Origin: Williamsia herbipolensis | GTDB lineage: Bacteria > Actinomycetota > Actinomycetes > Mycobacteriales > Mycobacteriaceae | Assembly (NCBI RefSeq): GCF_000964005.1 | Contig: NZ_JXYP01000014.1 | Location: forward strand, 1-64,000 | Length of the DNA: 64,000 nucleotides | Direction: 5' to 3' | Part shown: positions 8,998 to 19,569 of the stretch, in pieces | Layout: every line of letters begins with the position of its first letter | How positions within the stretch are numbered: the stretch's first letter is position 1 | The notes under the pieces: model-generated | Told to the model about the DNA's origin: nothing | The model's database searches: none | What the model saw: the letters and a program-made list of their open reading frames with translations, nothing else | Translations under genes and position numbers: made by a program

Positions 8998-9442
8998 CGC
9001 CGGGCTCCTGATCCATCGCGGCACCGGCGACGGGATCGAGGTCCTGCTGGGCCATCCCGGCGGTCCGTTCTACGCCCGGAAGGACGACGGGTCGTGGTCG
9101 ATCCCGAAGGGCGAGTACACCGACGAGGATCCCCTCGACGCGGCCCGACGCGAGTTCGTCGAGGAGGTCGGCATCGCGGTGCCCGATGGCCCTGCGGTCG
9201 ACCTGGGTGAGGTGCGTCAGTCGAGCGGCAAGATCGTCACCGCATGGGCCGTCGCCGGAGACATCGACGTGACCGTCGCGGTCAGCAACACCTTCGAGAT
9301 CGAGTGGCCACCGCGGTCGGGAACGCTGCAGAGCTTCCCCGAGATCGATCGCGTCGAGTGGTTCGACCTGCCGACCGCGGACACCAAGATCCTTGCCTCA
9401 CAACGGCCGTTCCTCGAGCGGCTGCGCGCCGCCGTCACCTGA
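8984..9442 (+). CDS. NUDIX hydrolase
   Basis: The 152-residue protein has a complete Nudix box beginning at GEYTDEDPLDAARREF and ending EEVG (about residues 43-63), with the catalytic REFVEEVG glutamates present. Nudix enzymes cleave nucleoside diphosphate-X compounds using Mg2+. The family resembles the DUF4916/AP4A-like group annotated broadly as NTP pyrophosphohydrolases including oxidative-damage repair enzymes; the exact substrate is unknown. It starts inside the preceding small membrane gene. Confidence 0.88.
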   Translation: MPRRSAGLLIHRGTGDGIEVLLGHPGGPFYARKDDGSWSIPKGEYTDEDPLDAARREFVEEVGIAVPDGPAVDLGEVRQSSGKIVTAWAVAGDIDVTVAVSNTFEIEWPPRSGTLQSFPEIDRVEWFDLPTADTKILASQRPFLERLRAAVT

Positions 9443-9451
9443 GGTGCCGGG

Positions 9452-11601
9452 TCAGACGGTCGCCGGGTCGAGGCGGTGTCGGATGAGGCGCGAACTGTTG
9501 GTCACCACGGCCACCGACGACGCGTTGTGCAGGATCGCCGCCAACACCGGTGACAACGCTCCGCCGGCACCGACGAGCAGGCCCACGGCGTTCACCGCGA
9601 TCGACATCCCGTAGTTCTGGCCGATGAGATCGACGGTTCGGCCACCGAGTTCGCGTACATCGACCAGACGCCGCAGATCGTCGCCCGCCAGCGCGATGTC
9701 GGCGGCCTCGACCGCGACATCGGTGCCCCCGAGGCCCATCGCGATCCCGATGTCGGCCGCGGCGAGCGCCGGCGCGTCGTTGATGCCGTCGCCCACGACC
9801 GCCACCACGTGGCCCGACTCCTGCAGCGCGCGCACCGCCTCGAGCTTGTCGTCGGGCAGCACCTCCGCGCGCCACTCGTCGATGCCCAGTTCGGCGGCGA
9901 CCGCGGCGGCGGTCACCGGGTGGTCGCCGGTGAGCATGACGATGCGGGTCACCCCGACCGCGCGGAGATCGCTGATCACCTGCGCGGCCTCGGCGCGGAC
10001 CTCGTCACGCAGACTGATCAACCCGACGAGCTCACCGTCGACGGCGAGCAGCAACGGGGTCTCGGCGCGGTGGCGCAGATCGTCGACCCAGCGGTCGGCG
10101 TCGTCGGTCACCGCGACACCCTCGCCCGACAGGAACGACGGACTGCCCAGCAGCAGGGTGCGTCCGTCGGCGCGTGTCCGCATGCCCAGCCCGACGAGCA
10201 CCTCGCACTCCTCATGCGGCGGGATGGCGATGGCACGTTCCTCGGTGGAGCGGATCACGGCCTCGGCCAACGGATGTCGGGAATGGATCTCCGAGCTGGC
10301 CGCGTAGGCGAGGACCTGCTCGGGCTGCCACGCATCGTGGAAGGAGACGACGTTGGTGACGACCGGGCGCCCCTGGGTGAGCGTGCCGGTCGTGTCGAAC
10401 ACGACGGCGTCGAACCGGCCGGCCTGCTCGAGATGGGACCCGCCCTTGATCAGGATGCCGCGCCGGGCCCCGTTGCCGATGGCCGCGCTGATCGCGGTGG
10501 GGGTGGCCAGTCCGACCGCACACGGGCAGGCGATGAGGAGCATCGTCATGGCGCGGCGCACGTCGAGGGTGACGGCAAAGGTCAACGCCGACAACGCGAA
10601 CGACGCGGGCACGAAACGGCGCGAGAAGTTCTCGCCGACGGTCTGGATCTGCGCGCGGTCGTGCTGGGCCTCCTCGACGCGGGAGATGATGCGCCCGATC
10701 GTCGTGTTGTCGCCGACGGCCTGCGCACGCAGCACCAGTCGACCGGTGACGACCACCGAGCCCGCGAAGATCTGGTGACCCACCGCCACCGCGACCGGCA
10801 GGCTCTCTCCGGTGATCGCCGACTGGTCGACGAGGGCGTCGCCGTCGACGACCACCCCGTCGATGGGGACCGCGACGTGGTCGTGCACGACGACCTCGTC
10901 GCCGACCTGAAGCGTCTCGATGCCGACCTGGACCTCGGTGCCGTCGGCACCACGGACCCAGGCCGTGTCCTGGTTGCCGCGCAGGAGGTCGGAGATGGCG
11001 CGACGGGTGCGCCGCAGTGTGAGGTCCTGCAGGAACTCGCCGATGTTGAGCAGCACAGGACCGTGAGCGCGACGACGTTCTCGCGCAACAGCAGACTGGC
11101 CACCGTCGCCGCCGACACGAGGGCGTCGGTGCCCGCGGCCCGACCGACCCGCAGCGAGCGCAGCGCGCCGCGCAGGAACGGGTAACCGGTCACGATGGTG
11201 ACGCCGGTGGCGGCGAGGCGACTGGTGGGGCCGAGCAGCTGCGGGCGACGCAGCCCGTAGCGCCGGAAACCCAGCAGCACCAACGCGACTCCGCCGATGC
11301 TCATGCGCAGGATGTCGCCGCCGGCGACCTCCGCCGAGTACGGGGCGCGTGCCGGGAGCAGATCGGTGGGGGTGTCGTGGGCCGCGGCGACCGCGGTGAG
11401 GACCTCGGGGACGGTGACCTGACCGGTGCGGTACCAGACCACCACCGACGCCGATCGCGGATAGGCGTGCACGGCGCGGACGCCGGCGAGCCGCAGTACC
11501 GACTCCTCGATGGCCACCGCGCCGGTGGTGGTGCCGCGCAGCCAGTCGACGCGGACACGCAACCGACCGGCGGCGTCGGACAGGACGACCGGGGATGTCA
11601 C
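9452..11601 (-). pseudogene. ctpC: P1B-type metal-exporting ATPase CtpC, single-base frameshift
   Basis: The conceptual 716-residue protein starts at GTG 11601, 13 nt after pacL1, and matches the length of mycobacterial CtpC. An N-terminal HMA-like domain without CxxC is followed by membrane helices. The CPC metal-channel motif is IACPCAVGLATPT; the HP motif is SRHPLAEAV; MLTGDHP and GDGINDAP are intact. The phosphorylation site reads DTTGTLT rather than DKTGTLT (Asp codon at 10394-10396). A missing base near 11053-11057 breaks the frame: adding one G gives VLWLLNIGEFLQ. CtpC exports Zn/Mn in mycobacteria. It is a pseudogene or sequencing error. Confidence 0.83.
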
Positions 11602-11614
11602 AGCGGTGACCGGC

Positions 11615-11899
11615 TCAGTGCTGGTGATCGTGGCCGGTGTCGGCCGCCCCGGGTGGGGTGACCTCCTCGCCGATCCGGCCCTTCGCCTCGGCCACGACGT
11701 CGGCGACCGCGAGCCGTGCGTTCTCGGCGGCGGCCTCGGCCTTGCGGGTGCCGCGCAGGCCCCACGAGGTGAGGACCACCGCGGTGTCGCGGGGCGAGGA
11801 CTTCGCGTACGCCTTGCGGGCCAGGTCGTAGGCGGCCGCACCGACCGCGCCGGTCACCACCGTGGTCGCCGCTTTTGCGAGAAGGCCGTGCAGGGGCAT
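11615..11899 (-). CDS. pacL1: PacL1-type metallochaperone (DUF1490)
   Basis: The 94-residue protein matches the mycobacterial Rv3269/PacL1 family. It has a membrane-associating N-terminus (MPLHGLLAKAATTVVTGAVG), a central helical region with WGLRGTRKAE, and a His/Asp C-terminal metal-binding tail (DTGHDHQH). PacL1 is known to bind zinc and stabilise the partner efflux ATPase CtpC in membrane platforms. The gene lies directly upstream of the ctpC homologue, as in M. tuberculosis, which supports both assignments. Confidence 0.85.
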   Translation of the reverse strand: MPLHGLLAKAATTVVTGAVGAAAYDLARKAYAKSSPRDTAVVLTSWGLRGTRKAEAAAENARLAVADVVAEAKGRIGEEVTPPGAADTGHDHQH

Positions 11900-12085
11900 C
11901 GTCGCGCATCCTTTGCTGGGGGGTCACCGGTCGCGGAACGATCCCGCGACTGCCGACAATCTACTCGATGCGGCGACGCAGCAGCGTTGTCGGAGCGCCC
12001 TATTAGGGTATGTGCATCAGTTGATGACTCGTGGAACGCGGGTCACCGACGACGATCGACAGCGATGGATCGAGAAGGGGAATCG

Positions 12086-13363
<1,278 letters not shown>

Positions 13364-13404
13364 ATGACCCCGTGTACACAGACAGGCTCCGTAGACTCTG
13401 GGCC

Positions 13405-13638
13405 ATGACCGAGGTCACCATCACCGTCGACGACGACCACCTCGCCTCCATCGACGAGGTGGTCGCCGCGGTGCGTGCGAGCGGTGTTCAGGTGACGCAG
13501 GTGCACGCGGCCATCGGCATCATCTCCGGGACGATGGCCCCCGATGCCCGCCACGCACTCACCGCGATACGGGGAGTGGGTGCGATCGAGGAATCGCCGC
13601 AGTTCGGTGTGGCGCCACCGGATTCACCGATCCAGTAG
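13405..13638 (+). CDS. Small protein resembling a subtilase propeptide/I9 inhibitor
   Basis: The 77-residue protein starts at ATG 13405, 41 nt after the subtilase. Its pattern (TITVDDDHLASIDEVVAAVR, then GIISGTMAPDARHALTAIRG and VGAIEES) looks like the alpha/beta propeptide fold of subtilases: a beta strand, a helix, an IxxGxM strand, a second helix and a final VxxIEE strand. It could act in trans as inhibitor or folding chaperone of the neighbour; this is inference from fold pattern and position. Its last 80 bp overlap the convergent EamA gene. Confidence 0.65.
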   Translation: MTEVTITVDDDHLASIDEVVAAVRASGVQVTQVHAAIGIISGTMAPDARHALTAIRGVGAIEESPQFGVAPPDSPIQ

Positions 13639-14554
13639 TCCGCGAACGACTACGGACGGCGCCGCGCGCACACCCGATGATCACGGCGCCACCGACGATC
13701 ATCGCCGCTGTGACCGGCTCGCCGAGCAGCGCCGCTGACCACACCAGGCTCAGGACCGGCTGGACCAACTGCACCTGGCTGACCGCGGTCATCGGTCCCA
13801 ACGCCAGCCCGCGGTACCAGGCGAAGAACCCCAGGAACATGCTCACGACACCGAGATAGGCGAAGGCCGCCCACTGACCCGAGGTGGCGCGGGGAGGGTC
13901 CACGATCCATTCGATCGCCGTCGCGGTCGTCATCACCGGTAACGCGGCGACCAGCGCCCAGCTGATGGTCTGCCAGGCACCGATCTCGCGAGCCATCAGG
14001 CCGCCCTCGGCGTAGCCGATCGCGGCGAGGACCACCGCACCCAGCAGGTACAGATCGCCGATCGTGGGCGCGGACAGTGCGCCGTGGGCGGCGAGGGAAT
14101 ACCCGACGACCGCGACCGCACCGACCGCGCTGAAGGTCCAGAACCGTCGCCCGGGCCGTTCGCCGGTGCGGATCACCACCACCGACGCGGTCACCGCAGG
14201 GAGCAGACCGATGATGACCGCGCTGTGGCCCGCGGTGGTCGTCTGCAGCGCCAGCGACGTCAGGACGGGGAAGCCGGCGACGATGCCGAGGGCGATCACG
14301 GCCAGTCGTGCCCACTGGGTGCCACGAGGAGCACGGCTGCGCGTGACGAGCAGGGCGATGGCGGCCAGGACGCCGGCGACGACGGCTCGGGCGGTACCGA
14401 CGAACAGAGGGTGCAGCCCCTCGACGGCGATGCGTGTGAACGGGACGGTGAAGGAGAACGCCAGCACGCCGAGGACGCCGAAGGCGATGCCCGACGACCC
14501 CAGCCGCGATAGCGGACCGCTCGAGGTGTCGATAGCGCTATTCTCTGTACTCAT
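13559..14554 (-). CDS. EamA/DMT-family transporter
   Basis: The protein of about 331 residues has ten hydrophobic segments in two EamA repeats (about residues 22-150 and 165-300), the layout of drug/metabolite exporters. Typical marks are the first helix FGVLGVLAFSFTVPFTRIAV and the glycine-rich last helices. The start is ATG 14554; a TTG at 14560 is possible. Substrate is unknown. It is divergent from, and shares overlapping start codons with, a MocR-type regulator that probably controls it. The C-terminal tail is basic and Ser/Arg-rich. Confidence 0.85.
   Translation of the reverse strand: MSTENSAIDTSSGPLSRLGSSGIAFGVLGVLAFSFTVPFTRIAVEGLHPLFVGTARAVVAGVLAAIALLVTRSRAPRGTQWARLAVIALGIVAGFPVLTSLALQTTTAGHSAVIIGLLPAVTASVVVIRTGERPGRRFWTFSAVGAVAVVGYSLAAHGALSAPTIGDLYLLGAVVLAAIGYAEGGLMAREIGAWQTISWALVAALPVMTTATAIEWIVDPPRATSGQWAAFAYLGVVSMFLGFFAWYRGLALGPMTAVSQVQLVQPVLSLVWSAALLGEPVTAAMIVGGAVIIGCARGAVRSRSRTTGSVNPVAPHRTAAIPRSHPLPVSR
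14532..14541. promoter_or_regulatory. Palindrome ATAGCGCTAT at the divergent MocR/EamA start
   Basis: This perfect 10-bp palindrome lies 11 nt before the MocR start codon and inside the first codons of the EamA gene. It is AT-richer than its surroundings. Its position fits an operator for the MocR regulator. No binding evidence can be drawn from sequence alone. Confidence 0.35.
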
Positions 14555-15962
14555 GGGCAACGATAGCAGTGAGCGGATCGTGCGTCACCTGCGTGACGTG
14601 GTCGCCGAATCCGGGCCGGGCGGCCGCTTGCCGTCGACCCGGGTGCTGGCCCGCAGGTTCGGAGCCGGACCGGTCACCGTGCAGAAGGCCATCGGTCACC
14701 TCGTCGCCGAGGGATCGGTCGAGACGCGTCCGGGGGCAGGCACTTTCGTCACCCGGCCTCCGACGGCACGGCGCGCTCTCGAGGTCGACTGGCAGACCAC
14801 GGCGCTCGGCCCCGAACGCAGCGGTCCCTCACCCATCGGGTCGACATTGCGGGGCATCGACCCCGACACGATCGCCATGCACGGGGGATACCCGGCGATC
14901 GACCTCATGCCGATGCGCGACGTGCGATCGGCACTGACACGCGCGGCGCGGTCGGACGAGGCGTTCGACCGTCCACCGGTGACCGGGGTCGCCGAACTGC
15001 GCGCGTGGTTCGTGCGGGAGCTGTCGGCCGACGGGGCGTCCGGATCCGGCCGGGGCCAGCCGTGGCGCGAATCCGACGCCGTCATCACCTCGGGCGGTCA
15101 GAGCGCGTTGTCGGCGGTGTTCCGCGCGCTCGCCGGACCGGGGGAGTCCATCGTGATGGAGTCACCCACCTACTGGGGTGCCATCGCCGCGGCACGACAG
15201 GCCGGTCTGGTGATCGTGCCGGTCGCGCGGACCACGCGGGCGCCGTCGGCCGACGACCTCGACGAGGCGATGCGGGCGTCGGGTGCACGACTGTTCTACG
15301 CGCAGCCCAACTTCGCGAACCCGACCGGCGCCCTGTGGACCCCCGACGAACGTCGTGCGGTCCTCGACGTCGTCGCCGACCGTCGCGGGTTCCTCGTCGA
15401 GGACGACTGGGCCCACGATTTCGCCATCGACGCCCCGGTCGCGCCGGTGGCGGCCGACGACACCGACGGTCACGTCGTCTACATCCGGTCGCTGACCAAG
15501 TCGGCGTCGCTGGCGCTGCGGGTCGCGGCGGTGATCGCTCGGGGGCCGGCGCGCCAGCGCATCTCCAACGCCCTCGCCGTCAGCGACCTGTACGTGTCAC
15601 CGATCCTGCAGCGCGCCGCCCTCGACGTGGTGACCCGACCGGCGTGGCGCACCCACTGCACCCGGCTGCGGCGCGACCTCGCCGAGCGCCGCGACCGACT
15701 CGTCGCCGCGATCGGTGACCATGCACCCGGCCTGGAGATCACCCACATCCCGCGCGGTGGATTGAATCTGTGGCTGCGACTGCCCGAGGACGTCGACGCG
15801 GAGGTCTTCGCCGCGCGCAGTCTCGCTGCGGGGGTGTCGATCTCGCCCGGAGCCGAGTGGTTCCCGGCCGCGGTCGCCGGACCCTACATCCGGTTGAACT
15901 ACGGCAGCGCCGACCCGACGCGGCACGTCGAGGCGGCCCGCATCCTCGAGTCGTTGCTGTGA
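14553..15962 (+). CDS. MocR-type GntR regulator with aminotransferase domain
   Basis: The 469-residue protein fuses an N-terminal GntR winged helix (about residues 5-70; GGRLPSTRVLARRFGAGPVT) to a class I aminotransferase fold. The PLP lysine is in RSLTKSASLALRVA near residue 315, and the PLP-contacting YAQPNFANPTG near 250. MocR proteins sense amino acids or vitamin B6 through PLP and usually regulate the divergent gene, here an EamA exporter. The start at 14553 is required because the DNA-binding domain begins at once. No ribosome-binding site is visible, so translation may be leaderless. Confidence 0.87.
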   Translation: MGNDSSERIVRHLRDVVAESGPGGRLPSTRVLARRFGAGPVTVQKAIGHLVAEGSVETRPGAGTFVTRPPTARRALEVDWQTTALGPERSGPSPIGSTLRGIDPDTIAMHGGYPAIDLMPMRDVRSALTRAARSDEAFDRPPVTGVAELRAWFVRELSADGASGSGRGQPWRESDAVITSGGQSALSAVFRALAGPGESIVMESPTYWGAIAAARQAGLVIVPVARTTRAPSADDLDEAMRASGARLFYAQPNFANPTGALWTPDERRAVLDVVADRRGFLVEDDWAHDFAIDAPVAPVAADDTDGHVVYIRSLTKSASLALRVAAVIARGPARQRISNALAVSDLYVSPILQRAALDVVTRPAWRTHCTRLRRDLAERRDRLVAAIGDHAPGLEITHIPRGGLNLWLRLPEDVDAEVFAARSLAAGVSISPGAEWFPAAVAGPYIRLNYGSADPTRHVEAARILESLL

Positions 15963-15972
15963 CGAGCGGACA

Positions 15973-16260
15973 TCAGCGCTCGAGGAGGGCGCTGCCGGTG
16001 CCGGTGAGCGCGATCATGAAGAACGCCAGCAACAGCCAGCTCGCGCCCTGCCACACCTGCCACATGCCGCCGGTTTTGTAACACGTGTACGTGCGACGCA
16101 GGGCGCCGACGGCGCCCGCCAGGATGATCAGCGGGAAGACGACGATCATCACCGTCGGCACCTGGTCGTAGAGCAGCGCGGCGACACCGATGAACGCGAG
16201 CGCGACCACCATCACGGCCAGCACGTAGAGACCGGCCGAGCGGATGGTGGTGGTGTTCAC
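15973..16260 (-). CDS. Small membrane protein coupled to the MFS gene
   Basis: The GTG start at 16260 overlaps the MFS stop by 4 nt (GTGA). The 95-residue protein has three hydrophobic segments: YVLAVMVVALAFIGVAALLY, VMIVVFPLIILAGAVGAL and a third near the C-terminus. A basic YTCYK segment lies between the second and third. No family is recognised. Translational coupling to an MFS carrier suggests an accessory subunit or simple operon membership. Confidence 0.65.
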   Translation of the reverse strand: MNTTTIRSAGLYVLAVMVVALAFIGVAALLYDQVPTVMIVVFPLIILAGAVGALRRTYTCYKTGGMWQVWQGASWLLLAFFMIALTGTGSALLER

Positions 16261-17648
16261 GGGGAGGTGCCTCCAGGGTTGGGGGTTGCGATCGTCGCGT
16301 CGGCGGACAGTCCGGTACTGCGGTGCCCGAGAACGGCGACGTTGATCATCAGCGCCACCATCGCCGCGGCCACCAGGGTGAACACGGGTCCCGATCCGTT
16401 CGCGTCGAGGAACGGCAGCAGGATGAACGGCAGCACACCGGTGGTCAGTTTCGACAGCGAGTACGCGGCTCCGGCCGCGGTGCCCCGGATGGCTGTGGGG
16501 TACGAATCGGCCAGATACACATGGTAGGCGTTCGAGAACAGGTTGCTGGCCATCGTGTAGAGCACCCCCGACACCACGATCGCCCACGCCGCGCCCGCCA
16601 CACCGAACCAGATGCCGAACGCCGCCATCAGACCCGCCGAGCCGATCACCAGCCATTTCCGTTCGACGCGTTCGACGATCGGGATGGCGAGGATCGACCC
16701 CAAGGGGTAACCGAGATACGTCGCGGCCACGAATCCCAGCGAGGTCACCAGGTCGAAGCCCTTGTCGAGCAGCACGATCGGGGCCAGGGTGCCGAACCCG
16801 TAGTAGCCGAACACCTCGAGGATCGACAGGATCCACAGCATCGTGGTGCGCCGCCCGAGGGGCGGACGGAACAGCGCGGCAGGTGAGACCTTGCGCATCG
16901 GGGTGACCTGCAGGTGCGGGTCGGGGTCGGCCAGGGTGTGACCGGCGTCGATGGCCTGCTGTTCGAAACGTCGGCAGATCTCGTCGGCCTCCGCGTGCCT
17001 GCCCTGCGTCTCGAGCCAGCGCGGCGACTCGGGCAGTCCGCGGCGGACCAGCCAGACCGCGAACGACCCCAACGCGCCCAGGACGAACAGCCAGCGCCAC
17101 CCGTCGATCCCGAACGGGTCGATGGGGACGAGCCAGCGCGCGAGCAGGCCGACGGTCGGCACGCCGAAGAACGCGATCGTGTACGCCCACGAGATGAACT
17201 TGCCGCGCACGTTCTTCGGCAGCAGGTCGGACAGGTACGAGTCGGCGAGTGCGAACTCGGCGCCGATGCCGACGCCGGCGATGAACCGCGTGATCACCAG
17301 GAACGTCGCGTTCGGGCTGAACGCGCCGAGCAGGGAGAACAGCGAGTACACCGCGAGATTGATCATGAACGCGCGGCGTCGCCCGACGCGGTCGGCGTAT
17401 CGACCCATCACCGCGGCGCCGAGGAACTGCCCGAGGAAGGCCGATCCGAGGAGCAGGTTCAGTTCGTTGCGGCTGAGGTCGAGCTCGGTCTTGAGCACCG
17501 AGGAGATCGTCGCGGCGAGGAAGTTCTCGTAGAGGTCGAAGAACAGTCCGAGGCCGATGACGCCGGTCGCAACCCAGTGGGCGCGCACGATCGGCAGGCG
17601 GTCGAGGCGGGCGGCGACGCTGACGGAGGGGGTCTGCAGGTCGGTCAC
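16257..17648 (-). CDS. MFS transporter, sugar/organic-acid porter type
   Basis: The 463-residue carrier has twelve membrane segments. The MFS signature GRYADRVGRRRAFM is in the loop between helices 2 and 3, and the PESPRWLETQGR motif after helix 6 is typical of sugar-porter/SV2-type members. It belongs to the minus-strand catabolic cluster, 26 nt after the VOC gene. By context it may import the pyrimidine, hydantoin or related amide degraded by HydA; this is inference. Confidence 0.86.
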   Translation of the reverse strand: MTDLQTPSVSVAARLDRLPIVRAHWVATGVIGLGLFFDLYENFLAATISSVLKTELDLSRNELNLLLGSAFLGQFLGAAVMGRYADRVGRRRAFMINLAVYSLFSLLGAFSPNATFLVITRFIAGVGIGAEFALADSYLSDLLPKNVRGKFISWAYTIAFFGVPTVGLLARWLVPIDPFGIDGWRWLFVLGALGSFAVWLVRRGLPESPRWLETQGRHAEADEICRRFEQQAIDAGHTLADPDPHLQVTPMRKVSPAALFRPPLGRRTTMLWILSILEVFGYYGFGTLAPIVLLDKGFDLVTSLGFVAATYLGYPLGSILAIPIVERVERKWLVIGSAGLMAAFGIWFGVAGAAWAIVVSGVLYTMASNLFSNAYHVYLADSYPTAIRGTAAGAAYSLSKLTTGVLPFILLPFLDANGSGPVFTLVAAAMVALMINVAVLGHRSTGLSADATIATPNPGGTSP

Positions 17649-17674
17649 TTTCCCAGACTAAACACCCGCCCACC

Positions 17675-18127
17675 TCACACGGCGGCGACGGCCGCCTCGA
17701 GGTCGGCGACGACGATGCGGGTCATCGACATCATCGCGCCCATCGCCGCGCGCGCCCGCGCCGGATCCGGGTCGGCGAGCAGTTCGGGGAGGCGGGCGGG
17801 CACGATCTGCCAGCTGAGTCCGAAGCGATCCTTGAGCCACCCGCACTGCGACTGTTCTCCGCCGTCGAGCAACGCGTCGTAGTAGCGGTCGGCCTCGGCC
17901 TGGTCGGCGCAGTCGATGGTGAACGACACCGCCTCGGTGAACGGGAACATCGGGCCGGCGTTCATGGCGAGGAACCGCTGGCCGTTGATCTCGAAACTGG
18001 CTGTGGTGACGGCGTCGCCGGCCTTGCCGACGTGGTGGACGGTCATGTCGTCGAAGATGCCTCGATAGAACTCGAGGGCGGCCTCGAGGTCGTCGTCGAA
18101 CCACAGTGACGGGGTGATGGCGGCCAT
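17675..18127 (-). CDS. VOC/PhnB-like protein
   Basis: The start is ATG 18127, giving 150 residues, the usual size of PhnB-like (3-demethylubiquinone methyltransferase-like) VOC proteins. The beta-alpha-beta-beta-beta repeats are seen in ITPSLWFDDDLEAALEFYRG and in FTEAVSFTIDCADQAEADRYY. The conserved GWLKDRFGLSWQIVP segment follows. Most members have no known reaction. It sits between the aminotransferase and MFS genes. Confidence 0.82.
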   Translation of the reverse strand: MAAITPSLWFDDDLEAALEFYRGIFDDMTVHHVGKAGDAVTTASFEINGQRFLAMNAGPMFPFTEAVSFTIDCADQAEADRYYDALLDGGEQSQCGWLKDRFGLSWQIVPARLPELLADPDPARARAAMGAMMSMTRIVVADLEAAVAAV

Positions 18128-18201
18128 GATGGTGCTCCTGTCGGTCGAATCGGCGGTGTCCGGAGATACCGACTCGCCTCGCCCGCCGAACTCATCGGCG
18201 C

Positions 18202-19569
18202 TCAGACCACGTGACGGTCGGCGAGGTCGAGGACCTCGTCGAGAACTCCCATCGCGTGGGTGAGGTCGTCGTCGGAGGTGACCAGCGGCGGCGCGAGGTG
18301 GATGCGGTTGAAGTGGGTGAACGGCCACACCCCGCGCTCCTTGAACGCACCGACGAGTTCGGTCATCGGGGCCGCGGCCGCACCGGAGGCGTTGAACGGC
18401 ACGAGACCCTCGCGGGTCGCCGGGTCGCGGACGAGTTCGATCGCCCAGAAGAACCCCATGCCGCGGATCTCCCCGACCGACGGGTGGTTGTCGGCGATCT
18501 TCTCCAGGGTGGGACGGATGAGGTCCTCACCGGTGGTGCGGACACGGTCGATGACGCCGTCGGCCTCGAACGCCCTGATCGACGCCACACCCGCCGCGCA
18601 GGCCAACGGATGGCCGCTGTAGGTGAGGCCGCCGGGATAGGGCGTGTCGGCGAAGTGGTCGGCGATGCGCGACCCGATGACGACGCCGCCGAGCGGGACG
18701 TAGCCGGAGTTGACGCCCTTGGCGAAGGTGATGAGGTCGGGCGTGACGTCGAACGCGTTGACGCCGAACCACTCTCCGAGACGGCCGAACCCGACCATGA
18801 CCTCGTCGGCGATGTAGACGATGCCGTACTCGTCGCACAGGGCGCGGACACCGGCGAGGTACCCCGGCGGCGGGACGATGACGCCGTTGGTGCCGATGAC
18901 GGTCTCGATGATGATCGCGGCGATCGTCGCCGGACCCTGCAGTTCGACCACCTGGCGCAGATGGTTCAGTGCCGCAACGCCTTCGGCCTCGATCGAATCG
19001 GTGTTCCACGGCGACTGGAACGGATACGGGCCGAAGAACCGGGCGACGTCGTTGCCCGTGGGCTCGGCGCGCCAGCGGCGGGGGTCGCCGGTGAGACCGA
19101 TGGTGGTGCCCGAGGCACCGTGGTAGCTGCGGTACATCGCCAGCACCGTCGATCGGCCGGTGGCCACCCGCGCCATGCGGATCGCGTGCTCGTTCGCCTC
19201 GGCGCCGGCGTTGGTGAAGAACACCTTGTTCAGGTCGCCCGGTGCGCGCTCGGCGATCAGGCGGGCCAGTTCGCCGCGCTTGTCGTTCGCGAACGACGGG
19301 GCGATGGTCGGCAGGATGCGGGCCTGTTCGCAGATGGCGTCGACGATCGCGGGGTGGCCGTGGCCGGCGTTGGCGTTGACGAGCTGCGAGCCGAGATCGA
19401 GGTAGCGGTTGCCGTCGTAGTCCCAGAACCAGGAGCCCTGCGCACCGGCGATCGGCAGCGGATCGATCTGCGCCTGCGCCGACCACGAGTGGAATACGTG
19501 GGCGCGATCGTCGGCGCGGACCTGTGCGCCCGCGGCGGGGTCGGGGGTGGGGACGGAGGTGTCGGTCAT
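18202..19569 (-). CDS. Class III (omega) aminotransferase
   Basis: The 455-residue PLP enzyme has FTNAGAEANEHAIRMAR near residues 117-133 (PLP phosphate loop) and YIADEVMVGFGRLGEWF near 245 (Asp to pyridine N). The Schiff-base lysine is in FAKGVNSGYVPLGG near 275. Class III enzymes move amino groups from omega-amino acids such as beta-alanine. In this cluster the logical substrate is beta-alanine or 3-aminoisobutyrate released from N-carbamoyl intermediates, giving malonate or methylmalonate semialdehyde. The start overlaps the upstream LLM gene by 4 nt (ATGA). Confidence 0.87.
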   Translation of the reverse strand: MTDTSVPTPDPAAGAQVRADDRAHVFHSWSAQAQIDPLPIAGAQGSWFWDYDGNRYLDLGSQLVNANAGHGHPAIVDAICEQARILPTIAPSFANDKRGELARLIAERAPGDLNKVFFTNAGAEANEHAIRMARVATGRSTVLAMYRSYHGASGTTIGLTGDPRRWRAEPTGNDVARFFGPYPFQSPWNTDSIEAEGVAALNHLRQVVELQGPATIAAIIIETVIGTNGVIVPPPGYLAGVRALCDEYGIVYIADEVMVGFGRLGEWFGVNAFDVTPDLITFAKGVNSGYVPLGGVVIGSRIADHFADTPYPGGLTYSGHPLACAAGVASIRAFEADGVIDRVRTTGEDLIRPTLEKIADNHPSVGEIRGMGFFWAIELVRDPATREGLVPFNASGAAAAPMTELVGAFKERGVWPFTHFNRIHLAPPLVTSDDDLTHAMGVLDEVLDLADRHVV

